Position numbers and translations under genes: made by a program
Shown: piece by piece, positions 1 to 9,005 of the stretch
Position numbering within the stretch: position 1 is the stretch's first letter
Layout of the letters: every line of letters starts with the position of its first letter
Notes under the pieces: generated by a model
The model's input: the letters and a program-made list of their open reading frames with translations, nothing else
Told to the model about the DNA's origin: nothing
The model's database searches: none
Source of the DNA: Haloarculaceae archaeon
GTDB taxonomy: Archaea; Halobacteriota; Halobacteria; Halobacteriales; Haloarculaceae
Direction: 5' to 3'
Assembly: GCA_007122455.1 (NCBI GenBank)
Contig: SKTU01000108.1
Coordinates: 1-36,193, forward strand
DNA: 36,193 bases

Positions 1-726
1 CGGCCGCTGACGGGGGTCTGGACCGACGACGTCCACGAGGATCTCGGTCGCGCGCTGTCCGTACCTGAAGAACAGTCCGGAGACGCCGAGAGCACGATCC
101 GCGAGGCAGCCGACGCGGGAACGCTGGCGGACGTTCGGGTCATCACCCACACCGTCCCCAGCGAGCTCTCCAGCGTTCCGAAAAAGCGACCTGACGTGAT
201 GGAATCTCGCGTCGGCGGCGGTTCGATCGACGACCGCCTCGAGTTCGCGCTCGAACTCGTCGACTCCGGTGGGGAGCACGCCATGACTGACGTGTTCCGC
301 GCCGGCGAGTACGCCGACGTCGCGGGCGTCACGAAGGGGGAAGGCACTCAGGGCCCGGTCAAGCGCTGGGGCGTCCAAAAGCGGAAGGGGAAACACGGTC
401 GTCAGGGATGGCGCCGACGGATCGGCAACCTCGGTCCGTGGAACCCCTCGCGCGTCCGATCGACGGTTCCCCAGCAGGGACAGACCGGTTACCACCAGCG
501 AACCGAGCTGAACAAGCGGCTCGTCGCGCTGGGTGACGACGACGTCACCCCCGACGGCGGCTTCGTCAACTACGGTGAGGTCGACGGATCGTACGCACTG
601 GTGAAGGGATCGGTTCCGGGGCCGAACAAGCGCCTCGTGCGCTTCCGCCCGGCGGTGCGACCCGGAGACCAGCCGCGCCTCGACCCCGAGGTTCGGTACG
701 TCTCGACCGCCTCCAACCAGGGATAA
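1..726 (+). CDS. rpl3: 50S ribosomal protein uL3 (partial, 5' end outside window)
   Basis: The reading frame is open from the first base to the TAA at 724-726, giving 241 residues; archaeal uL3 is usually about 335-340, so roughly the first 95 residues lie left of the window. Visible features include the central stretch TKGEGTQGPVKRWGVQKRKG, which forms the extended loop reaching towards the peptidyl-transferase centre, followed by the GNLGPWNPSRV segment typical of archaeal/eukaryotic uL3. It is the first visible gene of the S10-spc operon, and uL4 starts 3 bases after its stop. Internal ATGs (for example at 196) are not the start because homology to the family continues upstream of them. 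Confidence 0.96.
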   Translation, partial: RPLTGVWTDDVHEDLGRALSVPEEQSGDAESTIREAADAGTLADVRVITHTVPSELSSVPKKRPDVMESRVGGGSIDDRLEFALELVDSGGEHAMTDVFRAGEYADVAGVTKGEGTQGPVKRWGVQKRKGKHGRQGWRRRIGNLGPWNPSRVRSTVPQQGQTGYHQRTELNKRLVALGDDDVTPDGGFVNYGEVDGSYALVKGSVPGPNKRLVRFRPAVRPGDQPRLDPEVRYVSTASNQG

Positions 727-729
727 TCC

Positions 730-1476
730 ATGAAGGCAACAGTACGCGACCTGGACGGCGACGATGCGGGCGAGATCGAGCTGCCGGAGGTCTTCGAGAC
801 CACGTTCCGGCCGGATCTGATAAAGCGCGCAGTGCTCGCCGCTCAGGCCAACCGACAGCAGGACAGCGGAACCGACGAGTACGCGGGGCTTCGGACCCCG
901 GCGGAGTCGTTCGGCAGCGGTCGTGGACTCGCACACGTCCCACGGCAGAACGGACGTGCGCGCGAGGTTCCGCAGGCCGTCTCGGGCCGACGAGCACACC
1001 CGCCGAAGGCCGAAACCGATCGCGGGCTCGAGATCAACAAGAAGGAGCGACAGCTCGCGACCCGAAGTGCGATCGCAGCGACGGCTGACGCCGACGCAGT
1101 GTCCGACCGCGGTCACGCCTTCGACGACGGCCTCGAACTCCCGCTCGTCGTGAGCGACGAGTTCGAGGAACTCCTCAAGACGAAGGAAGCCGTCGAACTG
1201 CTCGAGGCGCTGGGCGTCTACGCCGACGTCGAGCGCGCCGAGGACGGCAAGACGGTCCGTGCCGGCCGGGGGACGACCCGTGGACGGAAGTACAAGACGC
1301 CGAAGTCGATTCTGGTCGTCACGAGCGAGGAGCCGTCGCTCGCCGCCCGCAACCTCGCGGGCGTCGACGTGACGACGGCTGCGGAGGTCAACGCCGAAGA
1401 CCTCGCGCCCGGCACGCTGGCCGGTCGACTCACGCTGTGGACCGAGAGCGCCATCGAGGAGGTGGCGGACCGATGA
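730..1476 (+). CDS. rpl4: 50S ribosomal protein uL4 (L4/L1e)
   Basis: This 248-residue protein has the archaeal/eukaryotic L4/L1e form. The Arg/Gly-rich loop around residues 50-100 (RTPAESFGSGRGLAHVPRQN, then a HPPKAE motif) is the extension that lines the peptide exit tunnel in archaeal ribosomes. The start ATG at 730 is 3 bases after the uL3 stop, and the stop overlaps the uL23 start as ATGA. Length matches haloarchaeal homologues. Its role is assembly and tunnel structure of the large subunit; I see nothing unusual. Confidence 0.97.
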   Translation: MKATVRDLDGDDAGEIELPEVFETTFRPDLIKRAVLAAQANRQQDSGTDEYAGLRTPAESFGSGRGLAHVPRQNGRAREVPQAVSGRRAHPPKAETDRGLEINKKERQLATRSAIAATADADAVSDRGHAFDDGLELPLVVSDEFEELLKTKEAVELLEALGVYADVERAEDGKTVRAGRGTTRGRKYKTPKSILVVTSEEPSLAARNLAGVDVTTAAEVNAEDLAPGTLAGRLTLWTESAIEEVADR

Positions 1477-1721
1477 CGCTGAAACATCCGCTCGTCACCG
1501 AGAAGGCGATGAACGCGATGGACTTCGAGAACAAGCTCCTGTTCGTCTGTGACGTCAACGCCACCAAGCCGGAGATCGCTTCGGCGGTGGAGGCGCAGTT
1601 CGACGTCGTCGTCGACGACGTCAACACGCAGGTAACGGTCAGCGGGGAGAAGAAGGCGACCGTGAAACTGTCGGACGACGACGACGCACAGGAAGTCGCG
1701 TCCAGAATCGGGGTGTTCTGA
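1473..1721 (+). CDS. rpl23: 50S ribosomal protein uL23
   Basis: 82 residues beginning MTLKHPLVTEKAM, the conserved uL23 start. The ATG at 1473 overlaps the uL4 stop (ATGA), which decides the start over an earlier in-frame GTG at 1437. The fold is a small beta-alpha-beta RNA-binding domain at the exit of the peptide tunnel, where SRP and the translocon dock. Archaeal uL23 lacks the long tunnel loop of bacterial L23, and this short protein fits that. uL2 begins 2 bases after the stop. Confidence 0.97.
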   Translation: MTLKHPLVTEKAMNAMDFENKLLFVCDVNATKPEIASAVEAQFDVVVDDVNTQVTVSGEKKATVKLSDDDDAQEVASRIGVF

Positions 1722-1723
1722 TC

Positions 1724-2455
1724 ATGGGACGACGAATTCAAGGACAACGGCGGGGGCGCGGCAGTTCGACGTTCCGCGCACCGTCGCACCGATACAAGGC
1801 CGAACTGTCCCACCGGACAGTCGAGGACGGCGACGTCATCGCCGGCGAAGTCGTCGGGCTGGAACACGATCCCGCCCGATCGGCACCGCTGGCGGACGTC
1901 GAGTTCGAGGACGGCGACCGACGACTCGTGCTCGCCCCCGAGGGAATCGCGGTCGGCGACACGATTCAGGTCGGCGTCTCCGCGGAGATCGCGCCGGGGA
2001 ACACGCTTCCGCTGGCAGAGATCCCCGAGGGTGTTCCGGTGTGTAACGTCGAGCGGCAGGCCGGCGACGGCGGGAAGTTCGCCCGCGCCTCCGGCGTGAG
2101 CGCGACGCTTCTCACTCACGATCGCAACGCCGCGGTCGTGCAGCTACCGAGCGGCGAGATGCGCCGACTCTCACCGGATTGCCGTGCAACGATCGGCGTG
2201 GTCGCCGGCGGTGGGCGGACGGAGAAGCCGTTCGTCAAGGCCGGCAACAAGCACCACAAGATGAGAGCGCGCGGCACGAAATACCCGCGCGTTCGCGGGG
2301 TCGCGATGAACGCGGTCGACCACCCCTTCGGTGGCGGTGGCCGCCAGCACCCCGGCAAACCAAAAAGCGTCTCCCGCGACACGCCGCCGGGGCGTAAGGT
2401 CGGCGACATCGCCTCCAAGCGAACCGGCCGCGGCGGGAAAGGAGGAAGAGAATGA
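1724..2455 (+). CDS. rpl2: 50S ribosomal protein uL2
   Basis: 243 residues: an N-terminal OB-type domain, a central SH3-like barrel, and the conserved C-terminal Gly-rich loop ([17 protein letters not shown], about residues 188-204). That loop's histidine sits near the peptidyl-transferase centre in known ribosomes. Strong basic N terminus ([16 protein letters not shown]) is typical of archaeal uL2. The gene lies between uL23 and uS19, and its stop overlaps the uS19 ATG (ATGA at 2452). Length is normal. Confidence 0.97.
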   Translation: MGRRIQGQRRGRGSSTFRAPSHRYKAELSHRTVEDGDVIAGEVVGLEHDPARSAPLADVEFEDGDRRLVLAPEGIAVGDTIQVGVSAEIAPGNTLPLAEIPEGVPVCNVERQAGDGGKFARASGVSATLLTHDRNAAVVQLPSGEMRRLSPDCRATIGVVAGGGRTEKPFVKAGNKHHKMRARGTKYPRVRGVAMNAVDHPFGGGGRQHPGKPKSVSRDTPPGRKVGDIASKRTGRGGKGGRE

Positions 2456-2874
2456 GCTCGGAATACCAGATCGGCCACGAGGGGGAGTTCCTCTACCGTG
2501 GTCACACGCTCGACGAGTTGCAGGAGATGGAGCTCGACGAGGTTACGGAACTGCTTCCCGCACGACAGCGGCGAACCATCGAACGAGGACTCTCCGCCGA
2601 ACAGGAGAAACTGATCGACAAAGCGCGAGCGCGCGACGCCGAGCAGACCGCGAACGAGCCGATTCGGACCCACCTGCGGGACATGCCGGTCCTGCCGGAG
2701 TTCGTCGGGCTGACGTTCGCAGTCTACAACGGCCAGAGCTTCGAGCGCGTCGAGATAGAGCCGGAGATGATCGGCCACTATCTCGGTGAGTTCCAGCTCA
2801 CCCGGACGTCCGTCGAACACGGACAGGCGGGTATCGGTGCGACTCGGTCCTCGAAGTTCGTACCGCTCAAGTGA
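2452..2874 (+). CDS. rps19: 30S ribosomal protein uS19
   Basis: 140 residues. The C-terminal half carries the uS19 core, including the segment [20 protein letters not shown] and the final [20 protein letters not shown] region that contacts 16S rRNA in the head of the small subunit. The N-terminal helical extension (about 55 residues) is normal for archaeal S19/S15e-type proteins. The start ATG at 2452 overlaps the uL2 stop. uL22 begins 2 bases after the TGA at 2872-2874. Confidence 0.97.
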   Translation: MSSEYQIGHEGEFLYRGHTLDELQEMELDEVTELLPARQRRTIERGLSAEQEKLIDKARARDAEQTANEPIRTHLRDMPVLPEFVGLTFAVYNGQSFERVEIEPEMIGHYLGEFQLTRTSVEHGQAGIGATRSSKFVPLK

Positions 2875-2876
2875 CC

Positions 2877-3344
2877 ATGGGAATCAGCTACAGCGTCGAC
2901 GCGGATCCGGATACGACGGCGAAAGCCATGCTCCGGGAGCGTCACATGAGCCACAAGCACAGCAAGGAGATCGCACGAGCGATAAAGGGAATGACCGTCG
3001 ACGACGCCGTCGACTACCTCGAATCGGTCGTCGAGGGCGACCGGTCCGTTCCGTTCAAATCGCACAACTCCGGTGTCGGGCATCGAAACGACATCGAGGG
3101 GTGGGATGCGGGCCGATACCCCGAGAAAGCCTCCAGAGCGTTTCTCGATCTCCTCGAGAACGGCATCAACAACGCCGAACAGCAGGGATTCGAGGGTGAA
3201 TCCATGACGATCGCCCACGTCGCCGCCCACAAGGTCGGCGAGTCCCCGGGGCAGAGGCCCAGGGCGTTCGGCCGAGCCTCGCCGTGGAACACGCCACAGG
3301 TCGATGTCGAACTGATCCTCGAGACGACGGAGGACGACGAATAA
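2877..3344 (+). CDS. rpl22: 50S ribosomal protein uL22
   Basis: 155 residues starting MGISYSVDADPDTTAKAM, which matches the usual haloarchaeal N terminus. A GTG at 2871 overlapping the uS19 stop is an alternative start adding only two residues; the ATG at 2877 is preferred because it gives the conserved first residues. Conserved features are the SHKHSKEIARAIKG helix and the C-terminal beta-hairpin region with RPRAFGRASPWNT that reaches into the exit tunnel. The TAA at 3342-3344 shares its last A with the uS3 ATG. Confidence 0.95.
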   Translation: MGISYSVDADPDTTAKAMLRERHMSHKHSKEIARAIKGMTVDDAVDYLESVVEGDRSVPFKSHNSGVGHRNDIEGWDAGRYPEKASRAFLDLLENGINNAEQQGFEGESMTIAHVAAHKVGESPGQRPRAFGRASPWNTPQVDVELILETTEDDE

Positions 3345-4273
3345 TGGCCGACGAACACCAGTTCATCCAGGACGGACTCCAGCGGACTCAGATCGACGAG
3401 TTCTTCGCCGACGAACTCTCCCGTGCGGGCTACGGCGGCATGGACGTCGCCAAGACCCCGATGGGGACACAGATCGTCCTCAAGGCCGAAAAGCCCGGTA
3501 TGGTGATCGGGAAGGGTGGGAAGAACATCCGGAAGATCACGACCGAACTCGAGGAACGGTTCGATCTCGACGATCCTCAGATCGACGTTCAGGAGGTCGA
3601 CGAGCCGGATCTGAACGCTCAGATCGTCGCCGATCGGCTGGCGAACGCCCTCGAACGTGGTTGGTACTTCCGGAAGGCCGGTCACACCACGATCGACCGC
3701 ATCATGGATTCCGGCGCTCTCGGCGCCGAGATCGTCCTCAGCGGGAAGGTCACGGGTGCCCGGTCGCGCGTCGAGAAGTTCAACCGCGGCTACATCAAGC
3801 ACAACGGCGAACCCGCCGAGGAGATCGTCGACAGCGGTATCGGCACCGCGGTGATGAAGCTCGGCACGATCGGCGTGCAGGTGAAGATCATCCCGCCGGA
3901 GGCCGAACTCCCCGACGACTTCCGCATCTACGAGGACGTCGACGTCGAGGACTTCGTTCAGGAGCCGGAGGGTGACGTCGAGGAACTCCTCGAGGAGCCC
4001 GAGGAGGCGGACGCCGAACCCGTCGGCGCCGATCCCGAGGAGGTTCTCGAGGCGGACGCCGACGCGGACGTCTCTGAGGAGATCGCCGAGGAGGAGATCA
4101 TCGAGGAGGCGGTCGATCCCGAGGAGGGAGAGTCGCCGACGTCCCCGCCGGACTCCGCCGAGGAGCCCGAGGAGGAACTCGACGAGGAGATCGAGGCGGA
4201 AGCCGCCGAGCTCGTCGAGGAGATGGAAGCCGACGAGGACGCTGACGCCGACGACGAGGAGGGTGACCAGTAA
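3344..4273 (+). CDS. rps3: 30S ribosomal protein uS3
   Basis: 309 residues from the ATG at 3344, which overlaps the uL22 stop by one base. Residues about 18-95 form a type II KH domain with the GxxG loop VIGKGGKNI (positions 54-62), and residues about 100-190 form the S3 C-terminal domain. From about residue 197 to the end, over 100 residues are almost all Glu, Asp and Ala, a very acidic low-complexity tail encoded by repeated GAG/GAC codons. Acidic tails are known on haloarchaeal S3; this one is long. The stop overlaps the uL29 start as TAATG. Confidence 0.96.
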   Translation: MADEHQFIQDGLQRTQIDEFFADELSRAGYGGMDVAKTPMGTQIVLKAEKPGMVIGKGGKNIRKITTELEERFDLDDPQIDVQEVDEPDLNAQIVADRLANALERGWYFRKAGHTTIDRIMDSGALGAEIVLSGKVTGARSRVEKFNRGYIKHNGEPAEEIVDSGIGTAVMKLGTIGVQVKIIPPEAELPDDFRIYEDVDVEDFVQEPEGDVEELLEEPEEADAEPVGADPEEVLEADADADVSEEIAEEEIIEEAVDPEEGESPTSPPDSAEEPEEELDEEIEAEAAELVEEMEADEDADADDEEGDQ

Positions 4274-4479
4274 TGGCCGTTCTCCACGTCGAGGAGGTTC
4301 GCGACATGACGCCCGCCGAGCGAGAGGCGGAGCTCGAACAGCTGGAGACGGAGCTACTGAACGCCAAAGCCATCCAGGCCGCCGGCGGCGCCCCGGAGAA
4401 CCCCGGTCGCATCAGCGAGCTTCGGAAGACGATCGCCCGCATCAAGACCATCCAGCGAGAGGAGGGCGATCTGGAGTAA
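4273..4479 (+). CDS. rpl29: 50S ribosomal protein uL29
   Basis: 68 residues forming the classic two-helix hairpin of uL29; the N-terminal helix ([20 protein letters not shown]) and the C-terminal helix with [18 protein letters not shown] are clear family signatures. It sits beside uL23 at the tunnel exit in known ribosomes. The ATG at 4273 shares the last A of the uS3 TAA. The stop is followed after one base by rnp1. Confidence 0.97.
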   Translation: MAVLHVEEVRDMTPAEREAELEQLETELLNAKAIQAAGGAPENPGRISELRKTIARIKTIQREEGDLE

Positions 4480-4480
4480 G

Positions 4481-4816
4481 ATGACTCCTGAAACGCTCGT
4501 CCGCCACGAACTCGCCGGCCTCCACGTGGAGGTCGTGGCTTCGCCCAACGCCGACGTAGTCGGCCTCGCCGGGCGCGTCGTCGACGAGACGACGAACACG
4601 CTGCTCGTGGCGACGAGCGAGGGAGTCAAACAGGTGCCGAAGGCGGCTGCGACGTTCCGATTCACGATCGACTGTGAGGCGCGACGCGCCTCGAACAGTC
4701 GGGACGTGACGCCGCGAGACGACGGGGAAACGGTCCGCGTCGTCGTCGACGGCGATCGGCTCGTCGCTCGGCCGGCTCGACGCACCGAACAGCATGGAGG
4801 TTCACTATGGCAATAG
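4481..4816 (+). CDS. rnp1: Ribonuclease P protein component 1 (Rpp29/Pop4 family)
   Basis: 111 residues with the Rpp29 fold: an Sm-like beta barrel preceded by helix RHELAGLHVEVV, with the conserved stretch VGLAGRVVDETTNTLLV and the VPKAAATFRF strand. In archaeal RNase P this subunit pairs with Rpp21 and assists the RNA in 5' maturation of tRNA precursors. Its position between uL29 and uS17 is the standard archaeal arrangement. The last 10 bases overlap the start of uS17 in a different frame, so the two genes are probably coupled in translation. Confidence 0.95.
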   Translation: MTPETLVRHELAGLHVEVVASPNADVVGLAGRVVDETTNTLLVATSEGVKQVPKAAATFRFTIDCEARRASNSRDVTPRDDGETVRVVVDGDRLVARPARRTEQHGGSLWQ

Positions 4817-5151
4817 GACTCGACGTATCCACGCCTCCGGAACCCGAAAACCCGGAGGAGTACGACTACGAGACGTGTCCGTTCTTCGGTGAACTGCCCG
4901 TTCGCGGGCAGCTCATCGAGGGGACGGTCGTCTCGACTGACATGGACCGCACCGTCGTCGTCGAGCGGGAGTACGAGGTACACGTACCGAAGTACGACCG
5001 CTACATGAAGCGACGTTCCCGCATCTCGGCACACGTGCCCGAGATTCTGGAGCCGCTCTCGGTAGGCGACGACGTGAAGATCGCGCAGACCCGACCGCTC
5101 TCGAAGACGAAGAGCCACGTCGTGGTCGAAGTTACGGACGGTGAGGAGTGA
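4807..5151 (+). CDS. rps17: 30S ribosomal protein uS17
   Basis: 114 residues with an OB fold. The conserved strand [20 protein letters not shown] and the [14 protein letters not shown] motif identify uS17, which binds 16S rRNA early in small-subunit assembly. The N-terminal extension of about 45 residues is usual in archaeal/eukaryotic uS17. The ATG at 4807 follows GGAGGT (4797-4802), a good Shine-Dalgarno sequence located inside the end of rnp1, which supports this start. Confidence 0.96.
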   Translation: MAIGLDVSTPPEPENPEEYDYETCPFFGELPVRGQLIEGTVVSTDMDRTVVVEREYEVHVPKYDRYMKRRSRISAHVPEILEPLSVGDDVKIAQTRPLSKTKSHVVVEVTDGEE

Positions 5152-5549
5152 TGGAGGCGCTCAACGCCGACGTCACGCCCGGACTCGAGAAGGGTTCGCT
5201 CATCAACTGTGCCGACAACACCGGCGCTCGCGAGCTGAAAGTCATCTCCGTCGCCGGTTACTCGGGGACGAAGAACCGCCACCCCAAAGCGGGGCTCGGC
5301 GACAAGGTGACTGTCTCGGTCACCAAGGGTACCCCGGAGATGCGGCGGCAGGTGCTCGAGGCGGTGATCATCCGCCAGCGGAAACCCTTCCGACGTCCCG
5401 ACGGTACGCGCGTGAAATTCGAAGACAACGCGGCCGTCATCGTCGACGAGAACGAGGACCCCCGCGGCACGGAGCTCAGGGGACCGATCGCTCGTGAAGT
5501 CGCAGAGCGGTTCGGAAGCATAGCTAGCGCGGCGACGATGATCGTATAG
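5151..5549 (+). CDS. rpl14: 50S ribosomal protein uL14
   Basis: 132 residues starting [21 protein letters not shown] at 5148 is in frame but the ATG at 5151, overlapping the last base of the uS17 stop, gives the conserved start. Signature regions are [15 protein letters not shown] and [15 protein letters not shown]. uL14 lies at the subunit interface and is the docking site of anti-association factors such as aIF6. The stop is one base before uL24. Confidence 0.96.
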   Translation: MEALNADVTPGLEKGSLINCADNTGARELKVISVAGYSGTKNRHPKAGLGDKVTVSVTKGTPEMRRQVLEAVIIRQRKPFRRPDGTRVKFEDNAAVIVDENEDPRGTELRGPIAREVAERFGSIASAATMIV

Positions 5550-5550
5550 C

Positions 5551-5916
5551 ATGACACGACAACCACGAAAACAGCGCAATCGAACGGAACGCGCCTCGCT
5601 GCACGAAAAGCAAAAGCAGGTACGGGCACCGCTGTCGCCGGATCTCCGCGAGGAGTACGGCCAGCGGAGCGTCCGCGTCAACGCGGGCGACACCGTCGAG
5701 GTGCAGCGCGGTGACTTCGCCGGCGAATCCGGCGAGGTCGTCGAGGTGCTGCTCCGAGACGCGGTCATCCACGTCGAAGACGTGACGCTGGAGACGGCGG
5801 ATGGCGAGGAGGTTCCCCGTCCGCTCGAGGCCAGCAACGTTCAGGTGACGGATCTGGACCTGTCCGACGACGTGCGACAGGCGCGACTCGAACGCGACGA
5901 GGAGGATAACGAATGA
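5551..5916 (+). CDS. rpl24: 50S ribosomal protein uL24
   Basis: 121 residues with a central KOW motif (about residues 44-75, [20 protein letters not shown]) preceded by the basic archaeal N-terminal segment [10 protein letters not shown] and followed by an acidic C-terminal tail. uL24 is an assembly-initiating protein near the tunnel exit. It starts one base after uL14 and its stop overlaps the eS4 ATG as ATGA at 5913. Confidence 0.96.
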   Translation: MTRQPRKQRNRTERASLHEKQKQVRAPLSPDLREEYGQRSVRVNAGDTVEVQRGDFAGESGEVVEVLLRDAVIHVEDVTLETADGEEVPRPLEASNVQVTDLDLSDDVRQARLERDEEDNE

Positions 5917-6653
5917 CGAAACATCAAAAGCGACTCGCGGTTCCGAAGTCCTGGCCCGTCGAGCGGAAGGAAGAGACCTACACGACGAAGGCCGGTTCCG
6001 GACCGCACGGAGCGGACGGCGTACCGCTGCTCATCGTCCTTCGGGACGTGCTCGGCTACGTCAACTCGAAGAAGGAAGCGCGCTACGCGCTCGATCAGGA
6101 CAGCATCCTGGTCAACGGGAAGGCGGTTTCCGACGAGCGCCGACCAGTCGGGATGTTCGACATCCTGGCGTTCGTCGAGCGCGACGAGTACTACCGCATC
6201 TTCCCCGACGAGGGCGGTCGGCTGTCGCTGACGTCCATCGACGGGGACGCCGCGGGCTCGAAGCTCGGCAAGATCGCCGGCAAGACGCAGGTCCCCGGCG
6301 GCGACACGCAGCTGACGCTGCACGACGGTCGGACGCTTCTCGTCGACGACGCGGAGACGTACGCCGTCAACGATTCGATCGTCGTCGACAACGACGACGG
6401 CGAGATCGTCGCACACTTCTCCTACGAGGAGGGTGCGCTGGTGACTGCCGTTCGCGGCGGTCACGCCGGTCGCATCGGTACGATCGACGAGATCCGGGTG
6501 ACGCCCGGCTCGTCGTCGAACAGCGTGCTGATCCACGACGACGACGATCCCTTCGAGACGATCGAGGAGTACGTCGTCGTGATCGACGAGAACTTCACTG
6601 ACGACGGGGACGCCCCGAGCGACGATAGCGTCGAGGAGGGTGACGACGAATGA
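5913..6653 (+). CDS. rps4e: 30S ribosomal protein eS4
   Basis: 246 residues, the archaeal/eukaryotic eS4 (not homologous to bacterial S4 overall). The N-terminal region is [19 protein letters not shown], then an S4-type RNA-binding domain at about residues 43-105 ([19 protein letters not shown]), a central domain, and a KOW motif near residues 175-200 ([14 protein letters not shown]). The last 25 residues are acidic. It sits between uL24 and uL5, which is the archaeal gene order, and both ends overlap neighbours by ATGA. Confidence 0.96.
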   Translation: MTKHQKRLAVPKSWPVERKEETYTTKAGSGPHGADGVPLLIVLRDVLGYVNSKKEARYALDQDSILVNGKAVSDERRPVGMFDILAFVERDEYYRIFPDEGGRLSLTSIDGDAAGSKLGKIAGKTQVPGGDTQLTLHDGRTLLVDDAETYAVNDSIVVDNDDGEIVAHFSYEEGALVTAVRGGHAGRIGTIDEIRVTPGSSSNSVLIHDDDDPFETIEEYVVVIDENFTDDGDAPSDDSVEEGDDE

Positions 6654-7192
6654 GCTCCGAGACGACAGAGACCGGACTCCACGAGATGCGTGAGCCGGTC
6701 GTCGAGAAGGTCGTCGTCCACATGGGCATCGGTCAGGGCGGTGAACCGCTCGGTCGCGCCGAGTCGATCCTCGGCGAGATCACCGGTCAACAGCCCGTCC
6801 GAACGACGGCCAAGCAGACGCTCCAGGATTTCAACATCCGGGAGGGTGACCCGATCGGAGCGAAGGTGACACTTCGCGACGAGATGGCCGAGGAGTTCCT
6901 CGAGACGGCACTTCCGATCGTGACGCTTTCGGCGTCACAGTTCGACGAGACCGGGAACTTCAGCTTCGGTATCGAGGAGCATACCGACTTCCCGAGTCAG
7001 GAGTACGATCCGAGTATCGGGATTTACGGACTCGACGTCACCGTAAACCTGGTTCGGCCGGGATACCGCGTACGCAAACGCGCCAAAGCCGCCCGGACGA
7101 TCCCCTCGAAGCACCGACTCACGCCCGAGGACGCGATCGCGTTCCTCGAGGCGAACTACGACGTCGACGTCGATACGGAGGTGTCCGAATGA
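6650..7192 (+). CDS. rpl5: 50S ribosomal protein uL5
   Basis: 180 residues. Conserved features are the strand [19 protein letters not shown], the 5S-rRNA binding region [20 protein letters not shown], and [20 protein letters not shown] near the C terminus. uL5 joins uL18 on 5S rRNA in the central protuberance and contacts P-site tRNA. The ATG at 6650 overlaps the eS4 stop, and the TGA at 7190-7192 overlaps the uS14 ATG. Confidence 0.96.
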   Translation: MSSETTETGLHEMREPVVEKVVVHMGIGQGGEPLGRAESILGEITGQQPVRTTAKQTLQDFNIREGDPIGAKVTLRDEMAEEFLETALPIVTLSASQFDETGNFSFGIEEHTDFPSQEYDPSIGIYGLDVTVNLVRPGYRVRKRAKAARTIPSKHRLTPEDAIAFLEANYDVDVDTEVSE

Positions 7193-7362
7193 GCGAATCA
7201 GAACAGGAGACGGGCGAGCAGGCCGCAAAGCGAACCGGTCAGCTCGAGGCGTGCCAGCGCTGCGGGCGTAAGCAGGGCCTGGTCGGCAAGTACGACATCT
7301 GGCTCTGCCGACAGTGCTTCCGCGAAGTCGCCCGCGGCATGGGATTCAAAAAGTACAGCTAA
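7189..7362 (+). CDS. rps14: 30S ribosomal protein uS14, zinc type
   Basis: A short gene of 57 codons reading [14 protein letters not shown] and so on. It carries a zinc-ribbon pair of CxxC motifs: CQRC at residues 22-25 and CRQC at 39-42, followed by [14 protein letters not shown], the signature of archaeal uS14. The acidic N-terminal extension is a haloarchaeal feature. The ATG at 7189 overlaps the uL5 stop and the TAA at 7360-7362 is 2 bases before uS8. Position between uL5 and uS8 is invariant in archaea. Confidence 0.97.
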   Translation: MSESEQETGEQAAKRTGQLEACQRCGRKQGLVGKYDIWLCRQCFREVARGMGFKKYS

Positions 7363-7364
7363 CA

Positions 7365-7757
7365 ATGGCGGACAACGACCCCCTGGCCAGCGCGCTCTCG
7401 GGTCTCGACAATGCCGAGAGTGTCGGCCACTTAGACCAGACGATACAGCCCGCCTCGAACGAGATCGGTAGTGTACTCGAGGTCCTCTACGACCGCGGGT
7501 ACGTCGACGGATTCCAGTTCGTCGACGACGGAAAGGCCGGTCGCTTCGAGGTCGAACTGAAAGGTGCGATCAACCGCTGTGGCGCGGTCAAGCCCCGCTA
7601 TTCGGCGGGTGCCGACGAGTTCGAGAAGTGGGAAAAGCGTTTCCTGCCGGCTCGAGACTACGGGACGCTCATCGTCTCGACGAGCCACGGCGTCATGAGC
7701 CACTACGAGGCCCGACAGCAGGGAATCGGTGGCCAAGTGATCGCGTACGTATATTAG
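7365..7757 (+). CDS. rps8: 30S ribosomal protein uS8
   Basis: 130 residues from the ATG at 7365, the normal archaeal length. The conserved start is DNDPLASALSGLDNAE and the C-terminal rRNA-binding signature is ISTSHGVMSHYEARQQGIGG (TSHGVMSHxEA is the archaeal form). uS8 binds the central domain of 16S rRNA and in many organisms also acts as an autogenous translational regulator of the spc operon; such control here is inference only. A GTG-type start upstream at 7314 lies inside uS14 and is rejected. Confidence 0.96.
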   Translation: MADNDPLASALSGLDNAESVGHLDQTIQPASNEIGSVLEVLYDRGYVDGFQFVDDGKAGRFEVELKGAINRCGAVKPRYSAGADEFEKWEKRFLPARDYGTLIVSTSHGVMSHYEARQQGIGGQVIAYVY

Positions 7758-7761
7758 AACC

Positions 7762-8295
7762 ATGCGCAAGGAAATCGACATTCCGGACGAGATCACGGCG
7801 ACGCTCGACCACCTCGATCTCACGATCGAGGGAGAAAACGGGAGCGTCACGCGACGGCTCTGGTATCCCGACGTAGCGGTCTCCGTCGAGGACGACGCCG
7901 TCGTCGTCGAAACCGACGACACGAACGCCAAAACGGCGGCCACCGTCGGAACGTTCGTCAGTCACATCGAGAACATGATCTACGGCGTGACCGACGGCTG
8001 GGAGTACAGCATGGAAGTGTTCTACTCTCACTTCCCGATGCAGGTCTCCGTCGCCGGCGACGAGGTCGTCATCGAGAACTTCCTCGGCGAGCGAGCGCCG
8101 CGTCGGACGACGGTCCACGGTGACACCCAGGTCGCGGTCGACGGCGAAGAGCTGACCGTCAGCGGCCCGAGCATCGAGGACGTCGGCCAGACGGCCGCCG
8201 ACATCGAGCAGTTGACGCGCGTCACCGACAAGGACACGCGCGTCTTCCAGGACGGCGTATACATCACCGAAACGCCCGACCGAGGTGACGCCTAA
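7762..8295 (+). CDS. rpl6: 50S ribosomal protein uL6
   Basis: 177 residues. Two uL6 repeats are visible, with the segment [18 protein letters not shown] in the first and [18 protein letters not shown] in the second. The C-terminal portion has the archaeal signature [20 protein letters not shown]. uL6 binds near the sarcin-ricin loop and stalk base. It starts 4 bases after uS8 and its TAA overlaps the ATG of eL32 (TAATG). Confidence 0.96.
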   Translation: MRKEIDIPDEITATLDHLDLTIEGENGSVTRRLWYPDVAVSVEDDAVVVETDDTNAKTAATVGTFVSHIENMIYGVTDGWEYSMEVFYSHFPMQVSVAGDEVVIENFLGERAPRRTTVHGDTQVAVDGEELTVSGPSIEDVGQTAADIEQLTRVTDKDTRVFQDGVYITETPDRGDA

Positions 8296-9005
8296 TGAGT
8301 GACGAAGACGAATACGAGGAACTGACCGACATCAGCGGCGTCGGCGAGGCGAAAGCCGAGACGCTGCGCGAGGCCGGCTACGAGACCGTCGAGGACCTTC
8401 GGGAAGCGTCCCAGGAGGATCTCTCGGAGGTCGACGGCATCGGGCAGGCGCTCGCGGCGCGTATCAAAGCCGACGTCGGTGGCCTCGAGATCTCCGAAGA
8501 GACGGAGGCCGAGGTCGAAGAGGAGGAACCGGACGCGGAATCCGAGTCGGACGAGGCGGTCGAAACTGAACTTCGACCCCGCGGTCACGCCGATAAGACC
8601 CCGGAGCTGAGCGAGACGGAAGCGGAACTTCTCACCCAGCGACGGAACGTCGGCAAGCCGCAGTTCAACCGGCAGGATTACCACAAGAAAAAGCGGACTC
8701 CGAGTTCGTGGCGCCGACCGCGCGGCGGGCTCTCCAAGCAGCGTCGCGGCGTCAAGGGGAAGGGTCCCAAAGTCGAGGCGGGCTATCGAACGCCTTCGGC
8801 GATCCGGGGCAAACACCCGAGCGGCTTCGAGGAAGTTCGCGTCGAGAACGCTGACGACCTCGACGGCGTCGATCCCGACCGAGAGGCGGTTCGGATCGGC
8901 TCGACCGTCGGCGCTCGCAAGCGCGAGCGAATCGAGGAACTCGCCGAGGATCGGGAGATCCGCGTTCTGAACCCCACGTACGTGGAGGTCGAGGTCGAAG
9001 AATGA
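8295..9005 (+). CDS. rpl32e: 50S ribosomal protein eL32 with N-terminal helix-hairpin-helix extension
   Basis: 236 residues. The eL32 core is the C-terminal ~135 residues ([20 protein letters not shown] onward, with the [19 protein letters not shown] stretch). The first ~65 residues instead contain two helix-hairpin-helix-like motifs, [20 protein letters not shown] and [15 protein letters not shown], followed by a Glu-rich linker (about 66-95). Such an extended form is known from haloarchaeal eL32; archaeal homologues elsewhere are about half this length. The gene starts on the uL6 stop and overlaps eL19 by ATGA. Confidence 0.95.
   Translation: MSDEDEYEELTDISGVGEAKAETLREAGYETVEDLREASQEDLSEVDGIGQALAARIKADVGGLEISEETEAEVEEEEPDAESESDEAVETELRPRGHADKTPELSETEAELLTQRRNVGKPQFNRQDYHKKKRTPSSWRRPRGGLSKQRRGVKGKGPKVEAGYRTPSAIRGKHPSGFEEVRVENADDLDGVDPDREAVRIGSTVGARKRERIEELAEDREIRVLNPTYVEVEVEE

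Noticed and set aside
3961..4270. Tandem DNA repeat
   Set aside because: The repetitive look comes from codons for Glu, Asp and Ala in the acidic tail of uS3; the units are imperfect and in frame.
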